The notes under the pieces were generated by a model. That model was not told the DNA's origin, searched no databases, and worked only from the letters and a program-made list of their open reading frames with translations. Positions 36,201 to 43,532 of a stretch of 64,000 bases of DNA are shown one piece after another. Made by a program: the position numbers and the translations under genes. The stretch is from Azospirillum halopraeferens DSM 3675 (lineage in GTDB: Bacteria > Pseudomonadota > Alphaproteobacteria > Azospirillales > Azospirillaceae): assembly GCF_000429625.1 (NCBI RefSeq), contig NZ_AUCF01000026.1:1-64000 (forward strand), in the 5' to 3' direction. Positions within the stretch are counted from its first letter, which is position 1, and each line of letters starts with the position of its first letter.

Positions 36201-36303
36201 GGCCTTCGATGCCGACGGCTCCGGCGCGGGGGCGGCGGTGACCATCGCCACCCTGAACGTCCGCACGCTCAGCCACGCGGACATCGTGGTGGTGGCGGGC
36301 TGA
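33205..36303 (+). CDS. Large RTX (hemolysin-type calcium-binding) protein with DUF5648-like repeats
   Basis: 1032 residues, without a signal peptide. The N-terminal ~430 residues are unassigned, beta-rich and Ala/Thr/Gly-rich at the start. Residues ~431-565 hold three copies of a motif like VFRLYNPATGNHLYTAS, FRLYHAGTDDHVYTI and HRFYSDTTNDHFYTT, as in DUF5648-type surface repeats. Residues ~845-925 hold RTX nonapeptides (GGNDTIVSGAGNDTLWGDAG), which bind calcium, and the C-terminus has the VDTITDFTVGEDRIEV fold typical of type I secretion substrates. The type I exporter genes are not in the window. Confidence 0.85.
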   Translation: MATGTTTATGATGTGTATAAPAYIQLRRNVVINADLWTATPQILAAGFGFEGITGIPGLLSVANLDLAVAAGAGVNLDYAVLDPAPPLRNLTSAAAPIGYVTAGFDGLPVYADAMPIEFSWPLLPSTVNATDIAITLNTGEVVTPVAAALNPNFDYNERHVIVVFGEFGNRLAPGTPGAVYPVLVTVVADDTPLMAVGPDGPVSIVGLSSPSSSPYVAGPRLVGARLTRMSTVGDFAPPALSIASPNDGVSLYGDAAQYRLRLFTSGGFSPDGVSGFLPTEFERYFRLTATDANGATVVIDRAGVDYDLGPGLGTVRVVGLAELGPKQDGTSVVYGPNYQEDHDNYFDVVLAGDAAAVARLTQVEIPTSAVPGYSDIYNPGGPGRTPTPGVTYTSPAPAQTFAITVSLNDLGTVSHADQAIADYDAADGLPVVFRLYNPATGNHLYTASSNEAAAAVAKGYREEGVPFSAEDGYTGLADVFRLYHAGTDDHVYTINAAERDALIAAGGYRDEGVAFRAYGTATEGAAPVHRFYSDTTNDHFYTTDRAEGEAAGYRYQGVAWYSAAFARRTPEAAPAAGGWVPLEEAFEIIDTGNLRIDPSLALATYKSGGSNPIPESVWRAGYQAPSPYLVNTTRNLQFNESRFLGSPGAPLGTTTYITTADGYTWGAMSEAINAMWPFRVADYAGSTPPITDPYAAGNLVTTPADGVVKVTANYKAQQMKFYAVDPATGRALDRYFVTDTWGNEYIMHASGQTDQSLVRAAFDAAVLPEGWSKSVRQLSADLILDPAEGADGSYHYLVIRDSADNTYHQTGWGSRALQAQVEGMPIWGGGTADVLTGNAAWDNLIHGAGGNDTIVSGAGNDTLWGDAGADRVTAGAGNDVLYGNGGADVLYGNAGNDTLFGGQGNDTLFGGQGDDLLVGGLGTNRLTGGLGRDAFRIVSPGVSVDTITDFTVGEDRIEVVGPNFGSIPLGTLAAGHFALDRPGDGDDWFVFDTATGTLAFDADGSGAGAAVTIATLNVRTLSHADIVVVAG

Positions 36304-36342
36304 CGTCCGAATGATGATGGACGTGAACATGGTCCGGACGTA

Positions 36343-36729
36343 TCAGGCGATGACGGCGCCCCGTTCGGCGAACAAGGCGCGCAGCACGGAGCGGTGGCAG
36401 CGGGCCTCGTCCTCGCAATAGCAGCCGACGGAGAAGTCGGCGCCGTGCGACAGGGCGGCCAGCAGGTCCAGCGTGCGCCGCGCCGCGGGCTCGTCCATCT
36501 CCGCCCGGAAGGCGCGGCGGAACGCCTCCCACTCCGCGTCGGTCGCGGCCGCACGCGCCGCGGCGACCAGGGCCGGGCTCGGCGACAGTTCGGGATACCA
36601 GACGTCGTACCAGTCCTCGGCGGCGTAGCGGTCCTTGCGCACGCCGCGCGGTGGCCGGCGCACGGTGCCGATGCGCGTTCCCTCGCCGGGCAGGCGCGGT
36701 GTGCCGAGACGAACGATGCGCACGGTCAT
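36343..36729 (-). CDS. DUF488 family protein (YeaO-like)
   Basis: 128 residues. GTRIGTVRRPPRGVRKDRYAAEDWYDVWYPELSPS and the C-terminal FSVGCYCEDEARCHRSVL, with its Cys-x-Cys and Cys-His residues, match DUF488/YeaO. The biochemical function is unknown. Its ATG overlaps the stop of the upstream TMEM43-family gene (ATGA), so the two are translationally coupled. Confidence 0.85.
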   Translation of the reverse strand: MTVRIVRLGTPRLPGEGTRIGTVRRPPRGVRKDRYAAEDWYDVWYPELSPSPALVAAARAAATDAEWEAFRRAFRAEMDEPAARRTLDLLAALSHGADFSVGCYCEDEARCHRSVLRALFAERGAVIA

Positions 36730-37916
36730 GCGGGGCGGACTCCGGGTTGGCGTCGGGACGGGGCCAGGCGCCGGGCGGCGACGGCGGCGATCACCGCCGC
36801 AGCGAGCAGGCCGGCGGCGAGCAGCGGCCGGTGGGCCAGCCAGGCCAGGGCGATGGTGGCCAGCGTCAGGGGCAGGGCGACCACCAGCGCCAGGGCGAAG
36901 CGGGCGCCGTCCACCAGGGGCCGGAACCACGGCAGCACGCTGGCCAGCCAGGCGACGGGGCCGGTCACCAGCAGCACGGCGACCAGCATCAGCACGAAAC
37001 CGCCGGCCCGCAGCAGCCAGGTCAGCAGCGCTTCCTCCTCCATGGCCCGGGCGAACATCGCTTCGGCGCTGAGCACGCCGGGCCGCACCAGTTCGATGGT
37101 GTGGCCGCGCGCCCCGGCGTAGGGGGCTAGCCCCGCCCCGGACTGCGCGGCCACGACGCTGAGGGTGTCGGCGGGCGCCACCAGGAAGTGCACGCGCAGG
37201 TCGCCGACCCGCGGGGCCTCCTGCGACTCGCCGCGGTAGAGATACTCCCCCTCCCGGCGGAAACCCGGCGGCAGCGCGGCGTCGGCGTCCGGCAGCAGCG
37301 GCTCCGTGGCGTCGACGGCGCGGATCTGGCCGGGCGTCAGGGCGAAGGCGCCGACGCGGGCGTTTTGGGCGTCCAGCGTCGTGCTGCGGTGGAGCATGGG
37401 CGGGTTCCCGTGCCCCTCGGGCTGCCGGAAGGCGCCGGAGTCGATGGACCGGTCCGACCATTCGCGGGTGTAGCGGTAGGTGGTGGTCCGCGTCTCGGTC
37501 CCGCCGACCGAGGTCTCGGTGCGCGTCTCCGCCGTTTCCCGCCACTGGTACATCTCGACCCGCCGCTCCAGGCGCAGGGCCGTTCCGGGGCGCACGCCGA
37601 ACACCGGATCGGCCGGGGAACCGGAAACCGTCACCGGTCCGGCGACGTGAACGAGGCGTCCTTCGTTGGCCGGGTCAACGCGGTCGGCGGCCACCGTGGT
37701 CACCAGGCCGGCCCCGGCCTCCAGCGCCATCATGGCGTCCACCGCCCGCCCCTCGTTCCAGGCCAGCAACACCAGGCTGCCGGCGAACAGCGCCAGCCCG
37801 ATCAGCGCCCCGACCACGGAGTCGCCGGCCCGGCCGAGCCAGCCCGTGCGCGTGGTTTCCACATGGATGTCGGCGGCGGTGCCGCCGCTGCCGGTGACGG
37901 TGCCGTTGTCGGCCAT
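36726..37916 (-). CDS. TMEM43/LUMA family membrane protein
   Basis: 396 residues. One helix near 35-55 (GALIGLALFAGSLVLLAWNEGRAVD), then a large ~200-residue extracytoplasmic part with conserved LERRVEMYQWRE, TYRYTREWSD and YLYRGES segments, then three to four C-terminal helices (WLLRAGGFVLMLVAVLLVTGPV). This layout matches bacterial relatives of human TMEM43 (DUF1625). Comparative-genomics work has linked the family to conflict or membrane-stress systems; here its partner is a DUF488 gene. Confidence 0.85.
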   Translation of the reverse strand: MADNGTVTGSGGTAADIHVETTRTGWLGRAGDSVVGALIGLALFAGSLVLLAWNEGRAVDAMMALEAGAGLVTTVAADRVDPANEGRLVHVAGPVTVSGSPADPVFGVRPGTALRLERRVEMYQWRETAETRTETSVGGTETRTTTYRYTREWSDRSIDSGAFRQPEGHGNPPMLHRSTTLDAQNARVGAFALTPGQIRAVDATEPLLPDADAALPPGFRREGEYLYRGESQEAPRVGDLRVHFLVAPADTLSVVAAQSGAGLAPYAGARGHTIELVRPGVLSAEAMFARAMEEEALLTWLLRAGGFVLMLVAVLLVTGPVAWLASVLPWFRPLVDGARFALALVVALPLTLATIALAWLAHRPLLAAGLLAAAVIAAVAARRLAPSRRQPGVRPA

Positions 37917-38015
37917 GGCAACTCCGCGCCTCCCGCGTTCGTGGTGACGGGGCGCAGGGTAGCAGACGGCAGCGCGGTCCGTCCCGTCCCATCGCGCTGC
38001 CGCCGTCCGTCGCCC

Positions 38016-38044
38016 TTGCGGGCGGGGCGGGGGCAGTGTATATC
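38016..38044 (+). promoter_or_regulatory. Promoter of the terC leader
   Basis: TTGCGG (38016-38021) and TATATC (38039-38044) are separated by 17 bases. The predicted transcript start near 38051 lies just before the first structured element at 38054, giving a 5' leader of about 360 bases ahead of terC. Confidence 0.55.
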
Positions 38045-38053
38045 TTTGCGCGG

Positions 38054-38098
38054 GTCCGGGCCCCTCTGGCAGCGTCGCCCGGCGCTGCGATGTCGGAC
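38054..38098 (+). ncRNA. Structured RNA element 1 in the terC leader
   Basis: Outer stem GTCCG (38054-38058) with CGGAC (38094-38098); conserved 5' strand GGCCCCTCTG; inner hairpin GCAGCG/CGCTGC (38069-38074 with 38083-38088); conserved 3' strand GATGT. The same architecture recurs at 38292-38347 with the conserved strands identical and the inner hairpin different in sequence and length, which is how a structured cis-regulatory RNA behaves. It may correspond to a computationally described RNA motif upstream of terC genes, but I cannot verify that. The leader between the elements also holds a short open frame (38223-38243). Confidence 0.65.
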
Positions 38099-38222
38099 TT
38101 TCCTTGTGCCGCTCCTTGGGCGCGCTCACGTGGACTCCGGCCCGATCCTTCCGAACACGGTCCGGTTCCGCGCGAACGCCCGCCCCGGTGCGGCGGTGGA
38201 CGGGCCTGCGGGAGACGGATTC

Positions 38223-38243
38223 ATGGACCTCATTACCGCCTGA
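38223..38243 (+). CDS. Possible leader peptide (6 codons) between the RNA elements
   Basis: ATG followed by five sense codons (MDLITA) and TGA, with GGAG 8 bases upstream of the ATG. It lies between the two structured elements in the terC leader, so translation of it could affect the fold downstream. Short frames with a nearby GGAG arise by chance, so this is tentative. Confidence 0.25.
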   Translation: MDLITA

Positions 38244-38291
38244 AGCGTTCAACCCGACGGCTGCCCCCGCTGAGCGTGTGCATCCGATCCG

Positions 38292-38347
38292 GTCCGGGCC
38301 CCTCTGACCGGCGCTCCTCCCGCCATGGCGCGCCGGTGATGTCGGAC
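38292..38347 (+). ncRNA. Structured RNA element 2 in the terC leader
   Basis: Outer stem GTCCG (38292-38296) with CGGAC (38343-38347), conserved strands GGCCCCTCTG and GATGT, inner hairpin CCGGCGC/GCGCCGG (38308-38314 with 38330-38336). It ends 65 bases before the terC start. The conserved CCCCTCTG is partly complementary to the terC ribosome binding region CAGGGG (38397-38402), so control of translation is possible, though speculative. Confidence 0.65.
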
Positions 38348-38412
38348 TGCTCATGTGACGACCGATGTCTCCGCCGGCGGGGCGGAGAGCATGATGCAGG
38401 GGATTCTTACCC

Positions 38413-39435
38413 GTGAACGAAACCGTGCTGCTGTGGGGCGGCTTCGCCGCCTTCGTCGGCCTGCTGCTCGCCTTCGACCTGGGCGTCCTGTCCAAGGGTC
38501 CCAAGGTGATCTCCGGCCGCGAGGCGTTGATGCGCTGCGCCGCCTACTTCACCCTGGCGATGATCTTCGCCGCCGGCGTTTTCCATTTCCAGGGTAGCCA
38601 GAAGGGGCTGGAGTTTCTGACCGGCTATCTCATCGAATACAGTCTCAGCATCGACAACATTTTCGTCATCGTCCTTATTTTCACCCATTTCGCGGTGCCG
38701 CCGCAGTACCAGCACCGGGTGCTATTCTGGGGCATCCTGGGGGCGCTGGTGATGCGCGGGGTGCTGATCCTGGCCGGTTCGGCGCTGATCGTGCAGTTCC
38801 ATTGGATCATCTATGTGTTCGGCGCCTTCCTGATCTTCAGCGGGATCAAGATGCTGCGCTCGGTCGACGCCGAGCCGGACATGGACAACAACCGGGTCGT
38901 CCGCTTCGTCCGCTCCCGCTTCCGCATGACCGAGGGGTACGAGGGCGAACGGTTCATCGTCACCCGCGACGGCGTGCGGATGATCACGCCCCTGTTCCTC
39001 GTGCTGATCCTGATCGAGTTCACCGATCTGGTCTTCGCCGTGGACTCCATCCCCGCGGTGTTCGCGGTGACCACCGACCCGTTCATCGTCTGGACGTCCA
39101 ACGTCTTCGCGATCCTCGGCCTGCGCGCCCTCTACTTCGCCCTGGCGTCGATCATCCACCGCTTCCATTACCTGAAGTACGGCCTGTCGCTGGTGCTGGT
39201 GGTGGTCGGCACGAAGATGCTGCTGGTGGACATCTACAAGGTGCCGACGGCGCTGGCCCTGGGCATCACGACGACGCTGATCGGCGGCTCGATCCTCATC
39301 TCGCTGCTGAAGACGCGGGCCGAGGCGGCCCCCGGCGAGGCCGCGGCGGAGGCCCGGCGCTGGTGGATGCCGGGCAGCCCGGCGAAGCCCGCCGCCGAGG
39401 AGGCCGTGGTGGCGTCCGACGGCAAGGGCGGCTGA
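38413..39435 (+). CDS. TerC/Alx family membrane protein
   Basis: 340 residues from a GTG start. About nine hydrophobic helices contain the family's acidic membrane motifs: YLIEYSLSIDNIFV near residue 75 and EFTDLVFAVDSIPAVFAVT near residue 205. Members export manganese or help load metals into secreted proteins; some are linked to alkaline or tellurite stress. The C-terminal ~35 residues are Ala/Glu-rich and probably disordered. The two structured RNA elements upstream suggest control by a ligand or ion at the RNA level, as known for manganese-responsive relatives elsewhere. Confidence 0.93.
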   Translation: MNETVLLWGGFAAFVGLLLAFDLGVLSKGPKVISGREALMRCAAYFTLAMIFAAGVFHFQGSQKGLEFLTGYLIEYSLSIDNIFVIVLIFTHFAVPPQYQHRVLFWGILGALVMRGVLILAGSALIVQFHWIIYVFGAFLIFSGIKMLRSVDAEPDMDNNRVVRFVRSRFRMTEGYEGERFIVTRDGVRMITPLFLVLILIEFTDLVFAVDSIPAVFAVTTDPFIVWTSNVFAILGLRALYFALASIIHRFHYLKYGLSLVLVVVGTKMLLVDIYKVPTALALGITTTLIGGSILISLLKTRAEAAPGEAAAEARRWWMPGSPAKPAAEEAVVASDGKGG

Positions 39436-39457
39436 TGCGGTGGCCGCCCCGGCCGGC

Positions 39458-40219
39458 TTACGGGCCGTGTCCGGTGCGGCCATCGCCGCCCAGCGTCTCG
39501 TCGAGGAACGCGTCCAGCGCCCGGCGTGATCGATGGTCTGCCCGCGCGTCGTAGGCCAGGCCGAGATCGGGCCGGTGCAGCCCCCGGAAGGTGAAGGCGT
39601 GACGCGCGTGCCCGTAGGCGTGCAACTGCCAATCGGCGCCGGCGTCGGTCAGTTCGCGGGCGACGGTCAGAACATCGGCGGGCGGCGCCACCGGGTCCTC
39701 CCACCCGTGCAGGATGAGGACGGCGGCCGTGATGGTCGGCTGCGCGCCGAGGTCGGGCGGGGTCAGGACGCCGTGGATGCTGACCGCGCCGCGCAGGCCC
39801 GGCGGCGCGGCGCGGGCGAGGTCGAGGGCGCAGAGTCCGCCGAAGCAGTGGCCGACGACGGCCACCCGCCCCGCGTCGGCGCGCGGGTGCCGCACCGCCG
39901 CCCGCAGCCCGGCGAGCAGCCGGCGACGCAGCAGCCCGCGGTCGGCCAAAAGGGGATTCATCAGCGCCGCGTTGTCGCCCCGCACGTCGCCGCGCACCCC
40001 CTTTCCGTAGGCATCGAGTGCGACGGCAAGGCGGCCCGACGCCGCGAAACGGCCGGCGATCTCCCGCGTCGGGGCATTGAGGCCGCTCCAGTCGTGGCAG
40101 ACGAGCACGCAGGGCAGCGGACCGGCGGTGGAGGGATCGTATGCGGCGTAGCCTTCGAACAGCGTCGAGCCGTCGGCATACTCGAACGGGGCGGATGTTA
40201 CCGTGTGCGGATCGGCCAT
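39458..40219 (-). CDS. Dienelactone hydrolase family protein
   Basis: 253 residues. Alpha/beta-hydrolase with the nucleophile Cys in VVGHCFGG (near residue 125), acid in HGWEDPVAPP and His in HARHAFTF, the Cys-Asp-His triad of dienelactone hydrolases. The N-terminal EYADGSTLFEGYAAYD is typical of the broad family. No aromatic degradation genes are nearby, so a general ester/lactone role is more likely than chlorocatechol breakdown. Confidence 0.88.
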   Translation of the reverse strand: MADPHTVTSAPFEYADGSTLFEGYAAYDPSTAGPLPCVLVCHDWSGLNAPTREIAGRFAASGRLAVALDAYGKGVRGDVRGDNAALMNPLLADRGLLRRRLLAGLRAAVRHPRADAGRVAVVGHCFGGLCALDLARAAPPGLRGAVSIHGVLTPPDLGAQPTITAAVLILHGWEDPVAPPADVLTVARELTDAGADWQLHAYGHARHAFTFRGLHRPDLGLAYDARADHRSRRALDAFLDETLGGDGRTGHGP

Positions 40220-40317
40220 GGCTCGCCGTCTCCCTTCTGCGTGGCGGGGAGCAGGAGCGTGCCACGCCGTCCGGCCGGCGTATTGAACGAACCCGACATC
40301 GGGCCGGGGCGGCCCAT

Positions 40318-41139
40318 TCAGAGATAGAAGACGCCGTCCTCCGCCGCGAACCCGCCGGCCCGCCCGGCAAGCTCGGCAAGCGCCGATGGCCTTGCGCGGG
40401 CGTACCGGCCCGGTGTGACACCCAGCCGGCGTCGCCAGGAGCGGATCTGGTGGGCCTGGTCGCTGTACCCGTCCAATGGATCACCGTCACCGGCCTGCAC
40501 CGCCCGCAGGCTCGCCTGGAGGCGATGCAGGTCGAAGAGCTGCCGGGGGCTGAGACCGGCCTGATCTCGCAACCAGCGCTGAAGCTGGCGCGGCGACACG
40601 CAGGCCGTGGCCGCGGCGGCGTCCACCCGGCCGTCCCGCCGCAGACGGGCGCACGCTGCCGCGAACCGCGCTGCGGACTCCCGTTGTGGCGCGGTCTCCA
40701 GACGGGTCAGCAGCCAGCGGTCGAGGGCCGCGGCCACGCGTTCGGGCGCCCCTGCGGCCGGAAGGCCGGCGGCCAGGCGGCGGGCGGCGCCGTCACCGAC
40801 GATCGTTCCAAGATCGAGCAGGGCGTCGACGCCGGCCGAGCCGGTGTGCGGGAACAGCAGGGCCAGACCGGGAAGACGCAGCCTGACCATCACGAAGTCG
40901 GTGTCCGGGCCCGACCGCCAGAGACGTGTGCGCGTTTGCAGCCCGAGCAGCGACACCGCGGGCACGGGGCGTCCGTCATCGCCGGTGTTGGGTTGGCCGA
41001 ACTGCACCGACACCGCAGCCACGGGCTGCGGCCCGGTGCGGATCGGTTGCCCGGCGTACCGGCCGGGGAGATCGCGGACGAACCAATACCCGTCGACGTA
41101 TGGGGTCAGGGGCCGGGCCGGCGGCAGAATGCGCAACAT
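40318..41139 (-). CDS. AraC family transcriptional regulator
   Basis: 273 residues. N-terminal domain of the DUF6597 type ([18 protein letters not shown]), which binds an unknown ligand, and a C-terminal AraC DNA-binding domain with [29 protein letters not shown]. The C-terminal GVFYL ending is common in this subgroup. Divergent from the chemoreceptor gene; the inverted repeat at 41181-41219 lies between them and could be its operator. Confidence 0.88.
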   Translation of the reverse strand: MLRILPPARPLTPYVDGYWFVRDLPGRYAGQPIRTGPQPVAAVSVQFGQPNTGDDGRPVPAVSLLGLQTRTRLWRSGPDTDFVMVRLRLPGLALLFPHTGSAGVDALLDLGTIVGDGAARRLAAGLPAAGAPERVAAALDRWLLTRLETAPQRESAARFAAACARLRRDGRVDAAAATACVSPRQLQRWLRDQAGLSPRQLFDLHRLQASLRAVQAGDGDPLDGYSDQAHQIRSWRRRLGVTPGRYARARPSALAELAGRAGGFAAEDGVFYL

Positions 41140-41180
41140 GCCACAGCATCATCGGCCATGCCGGTCCTGTCCAGCGTTTC

Positions 41181-41219
41181 GCCGTACGGACGCTCGGACA
41201 GGCCGACGGTCCGTACGGC
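41181..41219. promoter_or_regulatory. Inverted repeat between AraC-type regulator and chemoreceptor genes
   Basis: GCCGTACGGAC (41181-41191) and GTCCGTACGGC (41209-41219) are perfect 11-bp arms separated by 17 bases. It is 42 bases upstream of the regulator start. It could be an operator or an mRNA 5' hairpin; its perfection argues against chance. Confidence 0.5.
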
Positions 41220-41244
41220 CCGGCCTCCGCCATCGGCGCAACCG

Positions 41245-41258
41245 TTGATCAACATCAA
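41245..41258 (+). promoter_or_regulatory. FNR/Anr box upstream of the chemoreceptor gene
   Basis: TTGAT-CAAC-ATCAA is a perfect match to the FNR consensus TTGAT-N4-ATCAA. It lies about 70 bases upstream of the ATG at 41322, a good distance for activation at a promoter in between. It implies induction under low oxygen. Confidence 0.75.
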
Positions 41259-41321
41259 TCCATCAAGGGCCTGTTTTGGTTTAACCGGTTCCGGCTCGCC
41301 CATTGGCCTCCGGGGACCCTC

Positions 41322-43406
41322 ATGTCGATCCGCACCACTGTCCTGTCCTGCCTCTTCCTTCTCGCGGCGCTGGCGATGGCGGCCGGCGCCGGGCTGGCCG
41401 ACCGGTCGTGGCGCGACCACGCCGATGCCCGGGCGGTGGCCGGGGTGAACCCGATCAGCCGGCTGCTTCTGCAAGCCGCGGGCGATCACGCGGTGGAACG
41501 AGGCACCGGCCATATGGCGCTGGGGGCGGCCGGGCCGGCCGCGGCGGACCTGCGCGCCCGCATCGACAGCCGCCGCGCCGCCGGGGACGCGGCGCTGGCC
41601 GAGGCCCTTGCCCGTGTCGCGGCGTTGCCCGCGGCGGCCTCCGCGGCGGCCGAAGTGGCCGCGGTGGAGCGGGCGCAAGCGGCGGTGCAGACGGCGCGGC
41701 GCGCCCTCGACGGGGCGGTGGCGGTTGGCCGGGACGAGCGCGATCCCCGGGTAGCCCGGGACTGGATTCCCGCCATGACCGGCCTCGTCATGGCCGGCCA
41801 GTCCCTGCGCACGGCCGTGGAGCGGATGGCGCAGGGCGGGGTCATGGACTGGCGCGACCTTGCCGATATCCGGCACTTCGCCTGGATCATGAGCGAGTAC
41901 GCGGGCCGCGAGCGCGCGGTCATCGGCAGCGCCATTGCCGGCGGCGGTCCGCTGGCCGCGCCGACGCTGGAGACGCTGGCCGGCAACCGCGGCCGGGTCG
42001 AACTGGCCCGCACGACGCTGCGCTCCCTGGTTGCCGGCCGTGCCGTGCCGGAGGAACTGGCGGCGGCGCTCGACGCGGCCGAAACCGCCTTCTTCGGGAC
42101 GTTCGAAGAGGTGCGCCGACCGGTGTACGCGGCGGCGGCGGCGGGCACCCCCTATCCGATGGACGCCGCCGCCTGGTTCGCCGAGGCGACGCGCGCCATC
42201 GACGCGCTGCTGGCGGTGCAGGCCGCGGCGGCGGCGGCGGCCGACGATCACGTGGCCGAAGCGGCCGACGGCGCCGTGGCGGCGCTGGCGCTGGATGCCG
42301 CGCTGATGCTCGCCTGCCTGGCGATCGTGGCGGTGGCGCTGATGCTGCTGCACCGCCGGGTGCTGGCGCCGCTGCGCCGCATGACCGCGGCCATGGAGCG
42401 GCTGGCGCGGGATGATCTGGCGGTGGCCATCCCGGACGCCGGACGCCGGGACGAAATCGGCGCCATGGCCGCGACCCTGGCGGTCTTCCGGGAGAACGCC
42501 GCCGAGCGCGCCCGGCTGGAGCGCGGGCAGCGCGAGGAGGCGGAGCGGCAGGCCCGGCGGGCCGACGCCGTGGCGGCGCTGATCGGGCGCTTCGACGGGG
42601 TGGTCGGGGGGATGCTGGGATCGGTTGGTACCGCGTCGGAGCAGCTCCGGGCGACGGCGGAGACTCTGTCCGTCACCGCCGGGGAGACGCGGGACCGGGT
42701 GCGCACCGTGTCCGATGGCACCGCCGAAGCCGCCGAGAGCGTGCGGACGGTCGCCACCGCCGCCGACGAGCTGGCGGCCGCCATCACCGAGATCGGCCAG
42801 CGGGTGGCGCACTCCACCGCCACGGCGCGCCGGGCGGTCGACGCCGCCACCGACGCCGGCCGGACCATGGAAGGGCTGACCGAATCCGCCCGCCGGATCG
42901 ACGAAGTGGTGCGCCTGATCAACGACATCGCCGGCCAGACCAACCTGCTGGCCCTGAACGCCACCATCGAGGCGGCGCGCGCCGGCGAAGCCGGCAAGGG
43001 CTTCGCCGTGGTGGCCGGGGAGGTCAAGGCGCTGGCCAACCAGACCGCGCGGGCGACCGAGGAGATCACGCGCCAGATCGCCGCCATGCAGGAGGCGGCC
43101 GGCGACGCGGCGGCGGCCATCCGGTCGGTATCGGGCATCATCCGCACGGTCGACGAAACTACCGCGGCGATCGCCGCGGGTGTCGAGGAGCAGTCCGCCG
43201 CCACCGCCGAGATCGCCCGCAGCGTCGGCAGCGTCGCCGCCGGCACCGGCCGGGTGTCGGCCAGCGTCGGCGACCTGGACCGGGCCGCCGTGTCGACCGG
43301 GGCCGCCGCCGATCAGGTGCTGGGCGCGGGGACGCAGCTCTCCACCGAGGCCGGGAACCTGCGCCGCACCGTCGAACGCTTCCTCGCGGACATCCGCGCG
43401 GCGTAG
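41322..43406 (+). CDS. Methyl-accepting chemotaxis protein with NIT-like sensor domain
   Basis: 694 residues. An N-terminal membrane helix, an all-helical periplasmic domain (about 35-320) with [16 protein letters not shown] and [17 protein letters not shown], patterns typical of nitrate/nitrite-sensing NIT domains, a second helix near 330-350, HAMP ([23 protein letters not shown]) and a signalling domain whose tip carries [20 protein letters not shown]. An FNR box in its promoter suggests taxis toward alternative electron acceptors under low oxygen. The ligand is inferred, not shown. Confidence 0.9.
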   Translation: MSIRTTVLSCLFLLAALAMAAGAGLADRSWRDHADARAVAGVNPISRLLLQAAGDHAVERGTGHMALGAAGPAAADLRARIDSRRAAGDAALAEALARVAALPAAASAAAEVAAVERAQAAVQTARRALDGAVAVGRDERDPRVARDWIPAMTGLVMAGQSLRTAVERMAQGGVMDWRDLADIRHFAWIMSEYAGRERAVIGSAIAGGGPLAAPTLETLAGNRGRVELARTTLRSLVAGRAVPEELAAALDAAETAFFGTFEEVRRPVYAAAAAGTPYPMDAAAWFAEATRAIDALLAVQAAAAAAADDHVAEAADGAVAALALDAALMLACLAIVAVALMLLHRRVLAPLRRMTAAMERLARDDLAVAIPDAGRRDEIGAMAATLAVFRENAAERARLERGQREEAERQARRADAVAALIGRFDGVVGGMLGSVGTASEQLRATAETLSVTAGETRDRVRTVSDGTAEAAESVRTVATAADELAAAITEIGQRVAHSTATARRAVDAATDAGRTMEGLTESARRIDEVVRLINDIAGQTNLLALNATIEAARAGEAGKGFAVVAGEVKALANQTARATEEITRQIAAMQEAAGDAAAAIRSVSGIIRTVDETTAAIAAGVEEQSAATAEIARSVGSVAAGTGRVSASVGDLDRAAVSTGAAADQVLGAGTQLSTEAGNLRRTVERFLADIRAA

Positions 43407-43409
43407 TTG

Positions 43410-43532
43410 TACCGGGTTCGGTACGTCCTGACGTCCGAACCCGGTATCGGCCGCGACGGCGGCCGCGGCCCGACAGGGCCGAAGCCTGCGTGGCGTTTGA
43501 ACGCAGCGGTCAGGATGCTCCTGACCGCGTAT
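43410..43532 (+). repeat. 123-bp structured intergenic repeat, copy 2
   Basis: Same length as 2346-2468 with no insertions or deletions and 94% identity. The two first-stem differences (T to C at base 3, A to G at the partner) preserve pairing; the other changes are in loops, including TTT to TGC in the loop of the last 10-bp stem. It starts right after the chemoreceptor stop codon and ends at the stop codon of the convergent serine hydrolase gene. Confidence 0.85.

Noticed and set aside
38292..38412. yybP-ykoY manganese riboswitch upstream of terC
   Set aside because: The expected conserved stretches of that riboswitch class are not visible; the leader shows a different repeated architecture.
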